From Candidatus Blautia stercoravium (GTDB lineage: Bacteria; Bacillota; Clostridia; Lachnospirales; Lachnospiraceae), in contig DXFK01000181.1 in NCBI GenBank assembly GCA_019114495.1, forward strand, positions 1 through 57,975: a DNA stretch of 57,975 nucleotides, written 5' to 3'. The position numbers and the translations under genes are program-made. Of this stretch, positions 36,830 through 47,182 are shown piece by piece. Every line of letters begins with the position of its first letter. Position 1 is the first letter of the stretch. The notes under the pieces were generated by a model. The model was not told the DNA's origin. It made no database searches and was given only the letters and a program-made list of their open reading frames with translations.

Positions 36830-38002
36830 ATGGATAAAAAAGAATTTGCATTAAAACAGCACGAAGACTGGCAGGGAAAAATTGAAGTTATCAGCAGAGC
36901 AAAAATCGAGACACCGGAAGAACTGTCTGTTGCTTATACACCGGGTGTTGCAGAGCCATGTCTGAAAATTTCAGAAGATGTGGATTTGTCTTATAAATAC
37001 ACACGCCGCGGCAACATGGTAGCCGTTGTTACAGACGGAACTGCAGTTCTGGGACTGGGTGATATCGGACCGGAGGCAGGTATGCCGGTTATGGAAGGAA
37101 AATGCGCGCTGTTTAAAACCTTTGGCGATGTAGATGCTTTCCCACTGTGTGTACGTTCTAAAGATGTAGACGACATTGTGAAAACTGTAAGCCTTCTGGC
37201 TGGCAGCTTTGGCGGCGTAAACCTGGAAGATATTTCTGCACCGAGATGTTTTGAAATTGAGAGAAAATTAAAAGAATGCTGTGATATTCCGATTTTCCAT
37301 GATGACCAGCACGGTACTGCTGTGGTAACTGCAGCAGCGCTTATTAATGCTTTAAAATTAACAGGCAAAAAATTAGATGAAATCAAAGTGGTAACCTCCG
37401 GTGCAGGCGCAGCCGGTATTGCCATTATTAAACTTTTGGTTAGCCTGGGACTGAAAAACGTAGTGATGTGCGACAGACAGGGCGCTATTTACAAAGGCCG
37501 TGAAAACCTAAATGCTGAGAAACAGGAAATGGCAGAAATCTGCAACCAGAACATGGAAAAAGGAACTCTGGAGGAAGTGTTAAAAGGCGCTGATGTCTTC
37601 ATCGGTGTATCTGCTCCGGGAACAGTAACCGAAGAAATGGTAAGAAACATGGCAGAAAAACCAATACTCTTCCCAATGGCAAATCCGATACCTGAAATCA
37701 TGCCGGAACTGGCTAAAAAGGCAGGTGCGGCTGTTGTGGGAACCGGAAGAAGTGATTTCCCCAACCAGATTAACAACGTACTGGCATTTCCAGGTATCTT
37801 CCGCGGCGCTTTAGACGTGCGTGCCAAAGACATTAATGATGAAATGAAAGTGGCTGCTGCTTATGCCATTGCAGATTTGGTAGAGGAGGATAAACTGTCT
37901 CCAGACTATATCATTCCAAACCCATTTGACAAGAGAGTGGCTCCGGCTGTAGCAAAAGCAGTAGCAGAAGCTGCAAAGAAAACAGGCGTGGCAAGAATCT
38001 GA
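36830..38002 (+). CDS. NAD(P)-dependent malic enzyme
   Basis: SVAYTPGVAEPCLKI, FHDDQHGTAVVTAAALINAL, VTSGAGAAGIAI. Confidence 0.95.
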   Translation: MDKKEFALKQHEDWQGKIEVISRAKIETPEELSVAYTPGVAEPCLKISEDVDLSYKYTRRGNMVAVVTDGTAVLGLGDIGPEAGMPVMEGKCALFKTFGDVDAFPLCVRSKDVDDIVKTVSLLAGSFGGVNLEDISAPRCFEIERKLKECCDIPIFHDDQHGTAVVTAAALINALKLTGKKLDEIKVVTSGAGAAGIAIIKLLVSLGLKNVVMCDRQGAIYKGRENLNAEKQEMAEICNQNMEKGTLEEVLKGADVFIGVSAPGTVTEEMVRNMAEKPILFPMANPIPEIMPELAKKAGAAVVGTGRSDFPNQINNVLAFPGIFRGALDVRAKDINDEMKVAAAYAIADLVEEDKLSPDYIIPNPFDKRVAPAVAKAVAEAAKKTGVARI

Positions 38003-38039
38003 TAAGACAGAAAACAGAATACAAAAAGGAATCAAAGGA

Positions 38040-38071
38040 GTGCAGCTTTTTACAGGAGCTGCACTTTTTTC
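38040..38071 (+). terminator. Rho-independent terminator after malic enzyme gene
   Basis: GTGCAGCT...AGCTGCAC followed by TTTTTT. Confidence 0.85.
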
Positions 38072-38175
38072 TGCTTTATAAAGAAAAATTTCTATGCTTT
38101 TTTGCCCTGCTATGATAGAATAAACGTATTACAGATAAGGATTCCTGTTTTCGGGAATTTATGGGGAGGAATACT

Positions 38176-39462
38176 ATGGAGAAACTGAATTACCGCCGCA
38201 CCTTTTTTATCGGGCTGGCCTTTCTTTCCATCTGCGCTTTCTGGCAGATGTACGACAATATCATTCCGCTGATATTGCAGAATACCTTTCATTTGAATGA
38301 AACTTTTACGGGAATGATTATGGCGGCCGATAATGTGCTGGCTGTGTTTCTGCTTCCTTTTTTCGGCACTCTTTCGGACAAGGCGGATACGCCTCTGGGA
38401 AAGAGAACGCCTTTTATACTGGCAGGAACGGGTATCTCGATTGTTTTTCTGATGATATTGCCTGGTGCAGACCGGACAGAAAATTTTCCTATGTTTGTGG
38501 TTTGTCTGGCCGTACTGCTGGTTTCCATGGGGCTTTACCGTTCTCCTGCAGTGGCTTTGATGCCGGATTTGACGCCTAAGCATTTGCGAAGTAAGGCCAA
38601 CGCTGTGATTAATCTCATGGGAGCGGTAGGTGGCGTGTATACACTGCTGCTTATCAGTTTTCTGGTAAAAGAGGGCAGCTGTCCGGACTATATGGGAGTT
38701 TTTGCAGGCGTAGCCTTTATTATGGCAGCGGCCGTTTTGCTCTTGCTTCTTACGGTGAAAGAGAAAAAGCTGGCAGCGCAGGTTGCAGCAGAAGAGATAC
38801 AGGAAGAAAAAGAACTGGGAGAAGCTGTGGCAGTTCATACCAGCGAACTTCCAAAACCGGTAAAGAAAAGTCTGTATATGATACTGCTGTCCATCTTTTT
38901 CTGGTTTACCGCTTATAATGCCGTGACGACTGCCTTTTCCAGATATGCGGTAAGGGTGTGGAAGCTGGAAGGCGGTGGCTTCGCAGACTGTCTGATGATA
39001 GCCACCGCAGCAGCCATTGTCAGCTATATTCCCATTGGCTTTCTGTCGGAAAAATTTGGAAGGAAAAAGTGTATCCAGGGAGGTCTGGTGCTTTTACTCC
39101 TCAGCTATCTGGGGGCAGCCTTTTTCCCGACATATCATCCTGCTATTAATATAGGCTTTGTGCTGATTGGCATGGGCTGGGCTTCTGTCAGTGTCAATTC
39201 CCTTCCTATGGTAGTGGAAATCTGCTCTCTGGGAGATGTGGGAAAATACACAGGTGTTTACTACACCTTTTCTATGGCAGCCCAGATATTTACCCCTGTT
39301 TTTTCGGGATTTTTAATGCAGCATATATCCTACCGTGTACTTTTCCCTTATGCATGTATTTTCACCTGCATGGCCATGGTGACTATGAGCATGGTACACC
39401 ACGGGGACAGCAGACCACAGGAAAAGAAAAGTATTTTAGAGCATTTTGATGTGGAGGATTAG
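38176..39462 (+). CDS. MFS transporter (SLC45-like)
   Basis: 12-TM type protein; DNVLAVFLLPFFGTLSDKADTPLGKRTPFILAG. Confidence 0.88.
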   Translation: MEKLNYRRTFFIGLAFLSICAFWQMYDNIIPLILQNTFHLNETFTGMIMAADNVLAVFLLPFFGTLSDKADTPLGKRTPFILAGTGISIVFLMILPGADRTENFPMFVVCLAVLLVSMGLYRSPAVALMPDLTPKHLRSKANAVINLMGAVGGVYTLLLISFLVKEGSCPDYMGVFAGVAFIMAAAVLLLLLTVKEKKLAAQVAAEEIQEEKELGEAVAVHTSELPKPVKKSLYMILLSIFFWFTAYNAVTTAFSRYAVRVWKLEGGGFADCLMIATAAAIVSYIPIGFLSEKFGRKKCIQGGLVLLLLSYLGAAFFPTYHPAINIGFVLIGMGWASVSVNSLPMVVEICSLGDVGKYTGVYYTFSMAAQIFTPVFSGFLMQHISYRVLFPYACIFTCMAMVTMSMVHHGDSRPQEKKSILEHFDVED

Positions 39463-39465
39463 AAT

Positions 39466-40278
39466 ATGAACAAAAAGAAAATTATGGGGTATACAGGACT
39501 GGGCTATCTGGCCCTTGTTATGCCCAGAATATTTCACAGACCGGAGAAGAGCCGGGAGATATATTATGCCCACAGAGGGCTTCACAACAATGCCGGAAAT
39601 GCGCCGGAAAATTCCCTTGCGGCTTTTGAAAAAGCGGTTAAAGCGGGGTATGGGATTGAACTGGATGTGCAGCTTACCAAAGATAACCAGGTGGTGGTGA
39701 CCCACGACTTTCATCTGCGGAGAAACTGCAATGTGCAGAAAGAAGTGGACGCTTGTACTTACGAAGAACTGCAGAAGTACCCTATCTTTTTTTCAAAAGA
39801 GCGGATACCTCTTTTGACAGAGGTGCTGAAGGTGGTAGACGGAAAAGTACCTCTGATCATTGAACTGAAATACAAAGAAAAGAGCAAAATCTGTGAGAAG
39901 ACAGATGAAATATTAAAACAGTATCATGGAGCGTATTGTATAGAATCCTTTCATCCCCAGGTGCTTTTGTGGTATCGGAAACACAGACCCCAGGTGTGCA
40001 GAGGACAGCTTTCCATGAATTACCAGAAGGCAGAAGGGTGGAGAAAGCCGCAGTATTACATCATGCGGCATCTGCTCTTAAATTTCCTTACTAAACCGGA
40101 CTTTATTGCCTATGACTGCAGAAGTCCGCATGCAGTATCCTTATGGATATGCAGACATCTCTTTCGGTGTCCGGCTTATGCCTGGACCGTAAAGAGCAAA
40201 AATCAGCTGGAACGCTACAGGGGACAGTTTGACGCCTGGATTTTTGAAGGATTCCGGCCGGAGAATGGACGGGAGTAG
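39466..40278 (+). CDS. Glycerophosphodiester phosphodiesterase
   Basis: YYAHRGLHNNAGNAPENSLAAFEKAVKAGYGIELDVQLTKDNQVVVTHDF. Confidence 0.95.
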   Translation: MNKKKIMGYTGLGYLALVMPRIFHRPEKSREIYYAHRGLHNNAGNAPENSLAAFEKAVKAGYGIELDVQLTKDNQVVVTHDFHLRRNCNVQKEVDACTYEELQKYPIFFSKERIPLLTEVLKVVDGKVPLIIELKYKEKSKICEKTDEILKQYHGAYCIESFHPQVLLWYRKHRPQVCRGQLSMNYQKAEGWRKPQYYIMRHLLLNFLTKPDFIAYDCRSPHAVSLWICRHLFRCPAYAWTVKSKNQLERYRGQFDAWIFEGFRPENGRE

Positions 40279-40283
40279 AACAC

Positions 40284-40886
40284 ATGGCAAAAAAAGTTTA
40301 TGCAGTAAAAAAAGGAAAGTCAACGGGAATTTTTCTCACCTGGGAGGAGTGCAGAAAAAATGTGAATGGATTTCCGGGAGCGCAGTATAAAAGTTTTCCC
40401 ACCTTACAGGAAGCAGAGCAGTATCTTACTCAAGGGGCGGGAAATGTTTCCCTTGCAGAGCAGGAAGAATCGGAGGGCTGTACGGCTTATGTGGACGGCA
40501 GCTTTGATGCGGTAAAGAAAGGATATTCTTATGGCTGTATTCTGCTCTGGCAGGGAAAAAAGATAGAAATGAGTAAGGCTTTTTATGGAACTGAGGATAT
40601 CAGCATGAGAAATGTAGCAGGAGAGCTGGAGGGGGCTATGGCAGCTATGGCGTATTGTGAGGAACACAAAATTCCCCTTCTGCACCTGTATTACGATTAT
40701 CAGGGCATTGAGTCCTGGGCCACGGGAGAGTGGAAACGCAATAAACCGGGAACCATCCGCTATAAAGCGTACTTTGACAGTCTGAAAACCGTGCAGGTTG
40801 TCTTTCATAAGGTAAAAGGACACAGCGGAGTGGAACTGAACGAGACAGTGGATGCCCTGGCGAAAGCAGCCCTTGGTATCAAGTAG
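40284..40886 (+). CDS. Ribonuclease H family protein with N-terminal viroplasmin (caulimovirus) domain
   Basis: KVYAVKKGKSTGIFLTWEECRKNVNGFPGAQYKSFPTLQEAEQYL; RNase H core YVDGSFD...ELEGAMAAM...YDYQGIE...VKGHSGVELNETVDALAK. Confidence 0.94.
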   Translation: MAKKVYAVKKGKSTGIFLTWEECRKNVNGFPGAQYKSFPTLQEAEQYLTQGAGNVSLAEQEESEGCTAYVDGSFDAVKKGYSYGCILLWQGKKIEMSKAFYGTEDISMRNVAGELEGAMAAMAYCEEHKIPLLHLYYDYQGIESWATGEWKRNKPGTIRYKAYFDSLKTVQVVFHKVKGHSGVELNETVDALAKAALGIK

Positions 40887-40922
40887 ACGGCTGTGAAAGA
40901 AAAAGGAAAGGAGAGGTGGAAT

Positions 40923-41210
40923 ATGGTAAGTCAGAAAGTGAAAATCCTGAATCCGTCAGGACTGCACTTAAAAACAGCTACAGTTTTGTCAAACAGTATT
41001 TTGAAATATGATGCACTTGTACAGTTTCAATATGAAAAAAATAATGTAAAGGGTACGGTGAATCTGAAAAGCCTGTTGAGTATTGTGGCTGCCGGCGTCC
41101 GGCAGGGACAGGAAATCGAAATCACCTGTGAAGGGAAGGATGAGAAAGAAGCGCTTCAGGCGGCTGTGCTGGCAGTGGCAAACGGTCTTGGAGAAAACCT
41201 GAAAAAATAG
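40923..41210 (+). CDS. Divergent HPr family phosphocarrier protein
   Basis: HPr fold with GLHLKTATVL in place of GIHARPATVL and retained VNLKSLL Ser46 region. Confidence 0.88.
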   Translation: MVSQKVKILNPSGLHLKTATVLSNSILKYDALVQFQYEKNNVKGTVNLKSLLSIVAAGVRQGQEIEITCEGKDEKEALQAAVLAVANGLGENLKK

Positions 41211-41271
41211 GCTCCGCACAAAATGGACAGGAGCAGCTGGCTTATCTGTAATTCATGCACTGTGATGTGAT

Positions 41272-41457
41272 ACAGGGCTTTTGCTTTTCCGGACCCCTGC
41301 CCTTAAAGGAGTCTGAAACCTGGGCGGATACGTTTGTCTTTCCCGATTTCGAGATAAATATGTGAGGGAGGGAATCTTTGCAGGTAAACAGGGACAAGTA
41401 TCGAAACAAGAGATGTTTATGGAGGACAGGGCTGCTGCATTTTGCGGCAAGCTCTGT
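41272..41457 (+). ncRNA. Candidate structured ncRNA, rod-like with large central bubble (6S RNA-like)
   Basis: Closing stem ACAGGGCTT/AAGCTCTGT (41272-41280/41449-41457); CCCTG+CCTT/GGAGG+CAGGG (41295-41304/41422-41431); GATAC+TTGTC/GACAA+GTATC (41327-41338/41393-41402); hairpin GCTGC-N5-GCGGC (41434-41448); followed by T-rich tract. Confidence 0.42.
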
Positions 41458-41505
41458 TTCTTTCTGAAACTGTAAATACAGAACGAACAACAAAAGGAGG
41501 AAAAA

Positions 41506-42339
41506 ATGCTGACTATTGGTTGTCATTTATCATCAGCAAAAGGCTATACCGCCATGGCAAAGGAGGCGGAGAAAATTCATGCCAATACCTTTCAGTTTTT
41601 TACCAGAAACCCAAGAGGCGCCAGAGCAAAGGAAATCAATCCCGAAGATGTAAAAACCTTCCATGAAAAAGCAAAAGAGCAGGGGATTGCTCAGATTCTG
41701 GCCCACGCGCCTTATACCTTAAATGCCTGCTCTGCAGATGAGAGTGTACGGGAATTTGCAGTAAACACCATGCGGGACGATTTGCAGAGAATGGAATACA
41801 CGCCGGGAAACTGCTACAACTTTCACCCGGGCAGCCATGTAAAACAGGGGGCGGAGACGGGTATTGCCTATATTGCCCAAATGCTCAATGAACTGCTGAA
41901 AAAAGACCAGAGCACCATGGTACTTTTGGAAACCATGGCTGGGAAGGGCAGCGAGGTGGGAAGAAATTTTGAAGAACTGCGGGAAATTCTGGACAGGGTA
42001 GAATTGCAGGAAAAAATGGGCGTGTGCCTGGACACCTGCCATGTGTATGACGCCGGTTATGATATTGTAACGGATTTGGATGGTGTTCTGACAAAATTTG
42101 ATAAGGTTATCGGACTGAACCGGTTAAGAGCTGTTCACTTAAATGACAGTATGTTTGGTCTAAACAGCCATAAGGACCGCCATGCCAGAATCGGGGAAGG
42201 GAAAATCGGATTGGAAGCCATTGTCCGTGTCATCAACCATCCGGCTCTTTCTCATCTGCCTTTTTATCTGGAAACGCCCAATGATTTAGAGGGATATGCC
42301 AGAGAAATCGCGCTTTTGCGGGAAACTTATAAAGAATAA
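41506..42339 (+). CDS. nfo: Deoxyribonuclease IV (AP endonuclease)
   Basis: [80 protein letters not shown]. Confidence 0.96.
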   Translation: MLTIGCHLSSAKGYTAMAKEAEKIHANTFQFFTRNPRGARAKEINPEDVKTFHEKAKEQGIAQILAHAPYTLNACSADESVREFAVNTMRDDLQRMEYTPGNCYNFHPGSHVKQGAETGIAYIAQMLNELLKKDQSTMVLLETMAGKGSEVGRNFEELREILDRVELQEKMGVCLDTCHVYDAGYDIVTDLDGVLTKFDKVIGLNRLRAVHLNDSMFGLNSHKDRHARIGEGKIGLEAIVRVINHPALSHLPFYLETPNDLEGYAREIALLRETYKE

Positions 42340-42430
42340 TGGGTTTTTTGAAAAGAAAAAAAGGAAATTGCCAATGAATCGGAAATAATTATTATGAAAG
42401 ATTCTTTTGAAGAAAGACAGGTGACTGCCT

Positions 42431-43450
42431 ATGAATATCCGTGAGCAAATGGAACAAAGGGAACTGCAGCTTTTAAATCCCTATGCGTCCTGCAGTATGC
42501 GTTCTAAGGGAAGGGACCGGCAGGAGACGGAATGTGATATACGAACCGTATACCAGCGGGACAGGGACCGGATTGTCCACTGCAAGTCTTTCCGCAGAAT
42601 GAAGGACAAGACTCAGGTGTTTTTAGCGCCCCAGGGGGATCATTACCGGAACCGTCTGACCCACACCCTGGAAGTTTCTCAGACAGCCAGAACCGTGGCA
42701 AAGGCGCTGTGCTTAAATGAAGATTTGGTAGAGGCTATTGCCTTGGGTCATGATTTGGGTCATACGCCTTTTGGGCATGCAGGAGAGCGGGCGCTGAACC
42801 GGGTATGCCCTCTGGGATTTGCCCACTATAAACAGAGTGTCCGGGTGGTGGAGCGCCTGGAAAAGGACGGCAGAGGGTTAAATCTGACACAGGAAGTCCG
42901 GGACGGGATGTTAAATCACAGAACCAGCGGTACGCCTCACACCCTGGAGGGACAGGTGGTGCGCTACTGTGACAAGATTTCCTATATTCACCACGATATG
43001 GACGATGCCCAGAGAGCGGGGATTATTACGGAAGATGATATCCCCATTACCCTTCGCATGCTGCTGGGATATACCACCAGGGAGCGGCTGAATACCTTTG
43101 TCCATGACATTGTGGAACACAGCCAGGGAAAAGACCGGATTTCCATGTCGCCAGAAATCGAGGAAGGGCTTCGAGACATCCGCGCCCTCATGTTTCAGGA
43201 TGTGTATCTGAACCCTGTGGCAAAGGGAGAGGAAGAAAAGGCAGAGCATGTAGTGGAAGAATTGTATCTGTACTACAGCAGATATCCCGAGAAAATGTCG
43301 GAGGAATATCGGAAACTTCTGTATGAGGAGGAACCGAAAGAGAGAGTAGTATGTGATTATATATCAGGAATGACAGACCAGTATTCTTTAGAAAAATTCC
43401 GGGATATTTTTATTCCCAGAGGCTGGAGCGTTCCTGGAAAAGGGCAGTAG
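42431..43450 (+). CDS. dgt: Deoxyguanosinetriphosphate triphosphohydrolase family protein
   Basis: NRLTHTLEVSQTARTVAKAL, ALGHDLGHTPFGHAGERAL, HHDMDDA. Confidence 0.95.
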   Translation: MNIREQMEQRELQLLNPYASCSMRSKGRDRQETECDIRTVYQRDRDRIVHCKSFRRMKDKTQVFLAPQGDHYRNRLTHTLEVSQTARTVAKALCLNEDLVEAIALGHDLGHTPFGHAGERALNRVCPLGFAHYKQSVRVVERLEKDGRGLNLTQEVRDGMLNHRTSGTPHTLEGQVVRYCDKISYIHHDMDDAQRAGIITEDDIPITLRMLLGYTTRERLNTFVHDIVEHSQGKDRISMSPEIEEGLRDIRALMFQDVYLNPVAKGEEEKAEHVVEELYLYYSRYPEKMSEEYRKLLYEEEPKERVVCDYISGMTDQYSLEKFRDIFIPRGWSVPGKGQ

Positions 43451-43465
43451 AAATGAGGGAGCAGT

Positions 43466-45253
43466 ATGTATTATTCCGATGAAATCATAGAGGAAGTCCG
43501 TATGAAAAATGACATTGTGGATGTGATTTCCGGATATGTGAAATTGCAGCGAAGGGGCAGTTCGTATTTCGGGCTGTGTCCTTTTCACAATGAGAAATCC
43601 CCTTCCTTTTCCGTCAGCCCGGACAAGCAGATGTATTATTGTTTTGGCTGCGGGGCAGGAGGAAATGTTTTCACCTTCATTATGGAATATGAAAACTACA
43701 ATTTTGTAGAGGCATTAAAATATCTGGCGGAACGGGCCGGGGTGAGGCTTCCGGAAGAAGAATATTCTAAAGAGGCCAGGGCGTCTGCGGATTTGAAGTC
43801 CCGGCTTTTGGAGGTGCAGAAGCGGGCAGCTTCTTTTTATTACTATCAGCTTTGGCAGGAGGGCGGCAGACAGGGACTGGATTACCTGAGAAACCGTCAG
43901 CTTTCCGATGAAACCATTAAAAAGTTCGGACTGGGCTATTCCCCAAAATATTCCGGTACGCTTTACAAATACTTAAAGAGCAAGGGCTATACGGACGAGC
44001 TTTTAAAGGAGTCAGGGCTGTTTCATATTGAGGAACAAAGAGGAATGCAAGATAAGTTCTGGAATCGAGTCATGTTTCCCATTATGGATGTGAACAGCCG
44101 GGTGATTGGCTTTGGGGGCCGTGTCATGGGAGATGCCAAGCCAAAGTATTTGAATTCTCCGGAGACAAAGGTTTTTGATAAAAGCCGGAATTTGTATGGG
44201 CTGAATATTGCCAGAACCTCCAGAAAGCCCTATCTCATTATCTGTGAGGGATATATGGATGTCATTGCCATGCACCAGGCCGGCTTCAACAATGCAGTGG
44301 CGTCTCTGGGAACGGCTCTGACTTCAGGGCATGCCAGTCTCATGAGCCGGTATACAAAAGAGGTGCTTCTGACTTATGACAGCGATGAGGCGGGACAGAA
44401 AGCGGCCCTTCGGGGGATTCCGATTTTAAAGGCAGCAGGAATCCGGCCGAGAGTGGTCAATCTGACCCCTTATAAAGACCCGGATGAGTTTATCAAGGCA
44501 GAGGGAAAAGCGGTCTTTGAGAAACGCCTGGAGGAAGCAGAAAATGCGTTCTTGTTTGAAATACGGGTTTTAGAAAAACAGTATGATTTATCTGACCCAG
44601 AGAGCAAAACGGCATTTTTCCGAGAGATAGCCAGAAAGCTGCTGGAATTTCCGGAGGAACTGGAGAGAAATAATTATATAGAAAGTCTTTGCGGCATTTA
44701 TCAGATAAAATTTGAAGACTTGCGAAAAATGGTGAACAATATGGCTCTTTCGGCTGTGCCGTCCCAGCCCCGTACACCCCGTATCCGGGAGACAGGCGGG
44801 AAAAAGGACAGCAGGGAGGACGGCGGACGCAAAGCCCAGCGGCTGATGCTGACCTGGCTGACTTCTTATCCTTCTATGTTTGACACCATTGCAGGTTACA
44901 TTACACCGGAGGATTTTGTTACGCCTCTGTATCACCGGGCCGCTGAACTGGTTTTTGCGCAGCATGAGGAGGGAAAAGTAAATCCTGCCAGACTGCTGAA
45001 CCAATTTTCGGATCCGGAAGAGCAGAAGGAAGTGACCGCCCTTTTTCATGCAACCCTGCATTTAGAAGGGGAGGAAGAGGCTAGAAAGGCCGTATTGGAA
45101 ACTGTGTGCCGTTTAAAGAGAGACAGCATTGCATGGAAGAATGCTCATCTGGCGCCTACAGACCTGGCAGGGCTGCAGCAAATCGTAGAGGCCAGAAAAG
45201 GACTGGAGGATTTGGAGCGGGGCAGAGTTACCCTGCATATTTCCTTTGATTGA
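43466..45253 (+). CDS. dnaG: DNA primase
   Basis: RRGSSYFGLCPFHNEKSPSFSVSPDKQMYYCFGCGAGGNVFTFIM zinc finger, EGYMDVIAMHQAG toprim. Confidence 0.98.
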   Translation: MYYSDEIIEEVRMKNDIVDVISGYVKLQRRGSSYFGLCPFHNEKSPSFSVSPDKQMYYCFGCGAGGNVFTFIMEYENYNFVEALKYLAERAGVRLPEEEYSKEARASADLKSRLLEVQKRAASFYYYQLWQEGGRQGLDYLRNRQLSDETIKKFGLGYSPKYSGTLYKYLKSKGYTDELLKESGLFHIEEQRGMQDKFWNRVMFPIMDVNSRVIGFGGRVMGDAKPKYLNSPETKVFDKSRNLYGLNIARTSRKPYLIICEGYMDVIAMHQAGFNNAVASLGTALTSGHASLMSRYTKEVLLTYDSDEAGQKAALRGIPILKAAGIRPRVVNLTPYKDPDEFIKAEGKAVFEKRLEEAENAFLFEIRVLEKQYDLSDPESKTAFFREIARKLLEFPEELERNNYIESLCGIYQIKFEDLRKMVNNMALSAVPSQPRTPRIRETGGKKDSREDGGRKAQRLMLTWLTSYPSMFDTIAGYITPEDFVTPLYHRAAELVFAQHEEGKVNPARLLNQFSDPEEQKEVTALFHATLHLEGEEEARKAVLETVCRLKRDSIAWKNAHLAPTDLAGLQQIVEARKGLEDLERGRVTLHISFD

Positions 45254-45338
45254 GGAAACCATATAGAAGAAAATCAGATAAAAGTAAGAACATATGGAAA
45301 AAACTTATAGCGTAAAGAATTGAGAGGATGGAACATTT

Positions 45339-46463
45339 ATGGAAATGAACATGGCGAAATTCAGTGAGAAACTGGGAGAACTCATGGAACTGGCTAAGAA
45401 GAAGAAAAATGTGCTGGAGTATCAGGAAATCAATGATTTCTTTAAGGATTTTCCTTTGGACCCGGAACATTTGGACAAAGTCTTTGATTTCCTGGAGGCA
45501 AACGGCATTGACGTACTGCGGATTCAGGACAACGACATGGACGATTTGATCATCGGTGATGAAGATGATTTGAATCTCAGCGAAGAAGACGAAGTGGATA
45601 TGGAAAACATTGACCTTTCCGTTCCGGAAGGCGTCAGCATTGAAGACCCGGTTCGTATGTATTTAAAGGAAATCGGGAAAGTGCCTCTTTTAAGTGCAGA
45701 GGAAGAAATCACTCTGGCCAAGAGAATGGAAAACGGAGACGAAAGTGCGAAAAAACGTCTGGCAGAAGCCAACCTTCGTCTGGTAGTCAGCATTGCAAAG
45801 CGCTATGTGGGACGCGGTATGCTGTTCCTGGATTTGATTCAGGAGGGAAATCTGGGTCTTATCAAAGCGGTGGAAAAATTTGATTACCGCAAGGGATATA
45901 AGTTCTCCACCTATGCAACCTGGTGGATTCGTCAGGCCATTACCAGAGCCATTGCAGACCAGGCCAGAACCATCCGTATTCCGGTGCATATGGTAGAGAC
46001 CATCAACAAGCTGATTCGTGTTTCCCGCCAGCTTTTGCAGGAACTGGGAAGAGAGCCTCAGCCTGAGGAAATCGCAAGGGAAATGAACATGTCCGTAGAC
46101 CGTGTACGGGAAATTCTGAAAATTTCCCAAGAACCGGTTTCTCTGGAAACTCCTATCGGTGAAGAGGAAGACAGCCATCTGGGTGACTTTATTCAGGACG
46201 ACAATGTACCGGTTCCTGCAGACGCCGCCGCCTTTACTCTTTTGAAAGAACAGCTGGTGGAAGTTCTGGGAACGCTGACAGAGAGAGAGCAGAAGGTACT
46301 GCGTCTGCGTTTCGGACTGGATGACGGAAGAGCCAGAACCCTGGAAGAAGTAGGAAAAGAATTTAACGTTACCAGAGAGCGTATCCGTCAGATTGAGGCA
46401 AAGGCTCTTAGAAAGCTTCGCCATCCGAGCCGCAGCCGCAAGCTGAAGGATTATTTGGATTAA
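45339..46463 (+). CDS. rpoD: RNA polymerase sigma factor RpoD (SigA)
   Basis: [53 protein letters not shown]; region 4 [38 protein letters not shown]. Confidence 0.99.
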   Translation: MEMNMAKFSEKLGELMELAKKKKNVLEYQEINDFFKDFPLDPEHLDKVFDFLEANGIDVLRIQDNDMDDLIIGDEDDLNLSEEDEVDMENIDLSVPEGVSIEDPVRMYLKEIGKVPLLSAEEEITLAKRMENGDESAKKRLAEANLRLVVSIAKRYVGRGMLFLDLIQEGNLGLIKAVEKFDYRKGYKFSTYATWWIRQAITRAIADQARTIRIPVHMVETINKLIRVSRQLLQELGREPQPEEIAREMNMSVDRVREILKISQEPVSLETPIGEEEDSHLGDFIQDDNVPVPADAAAFTLLKEQLVEVLGTLTEREQKVLRLRFGLDDGRARTLEEVGKEFNVTRERIRQIEAKALRKLRHPSRSRKLKDYLD

Positions 46464-46474
46464 GGAAGCGACGT

Positions 46475-47182
46475 ATGAGAGAACTACAGATTTCCAGAAG
46501 GCTGAAAGCTGTTGCCGGATTTGTGGGGAAGGACTGCGTGATGGCGGACGTAGGCTGTGACCACGGCTATATTCCCATTTATCTGCTGCAGAAGGGACAG
46601 ATACCGAAAGCCATTGCCATGGACATAAACGAAGGTCCCCTGCTGCGGGCCAAAGCCCACATTCGGGAATGGGGACTGGAGAATTACATAGAAACCCGTC
46701 TCTCCGATGGTGTACAGGCTCTGAAAAGAGGAGAAGTCCAAAGCGTGGTGATTGCCGGCATGGGCGGGCCTTTAATGGAAAAGATTCTTCTGGAGGGACA
46801 GGAGGTTCTTTTGGAGATTTCGGAACTGATTTTGCAGCCTCAGTCGGAAATTTCCCATTTCCGGAAGTTTCTGGCACAGCAGGGATACCGGATTGTGCAG
46901 GAGGACATGATAGAAGAAGAGGGAAAATATTATCCCATGATGAAAGCGGTACATGGCAAAATGTCCTGGAAGACAGAGGTGGAATATGTATACGGAGGAG
47001 AACTTTTAAGACAGAAAAACCCTGTTTTGAAGACGTATCTGAAGGAACAGCAGCAAAAGGCAGAAAAGCTTTTAAAAAACTTGCAGAAATCAGAAACAGA
47101 ATCTGCAAAAAAGCGGACTGCAGAGCTTCAGCAGGAAATTGCACAGAGAAAAGAGGCGCTGACTTATTATGAAGGCGAATGA
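46475..47182 (+). CDS. trmK: tRNA (adenine(22)-N(1))-methyltransferase family protein
   Basis: VADVGCDHGYIPIYLLQKG, VIAGMGGPLMEKIL; located after rpoD. Confidence 0.93.
   Translation: MRELQISRRLKAVAGFVGKDCVMADVGCDHGYIPIYLLQKGQIPKAIAMDINEGPLLRAKAHIREWGLENYIETRLSDGVQALKRGEVQSVVIAGMGGPLMEKILLEGQEVLLEISELILQPQSEISHFRKFLAQQGYRIVQEDMIEEEGKYYPMMKAVHGKMSWKTEVEYVYGGELLRQKNPVLKTYLKEQQQKAEKLLKNLQKSETESAKKRTAELQQEIAQRKEALTYYEGE

Noticed and set aside
41442-41666. 74-aa plus-strand ORF at the 3' end of the candidate ncRNA
   Set aside because: Out of frame with nfo and overlaps its start; no domain.
45690-47144. 484-aa minus-strand ORF
   Set aside because: Antisense to rpoD and trmK, both unambiguous; low-complexity composition with no recognisable domain.
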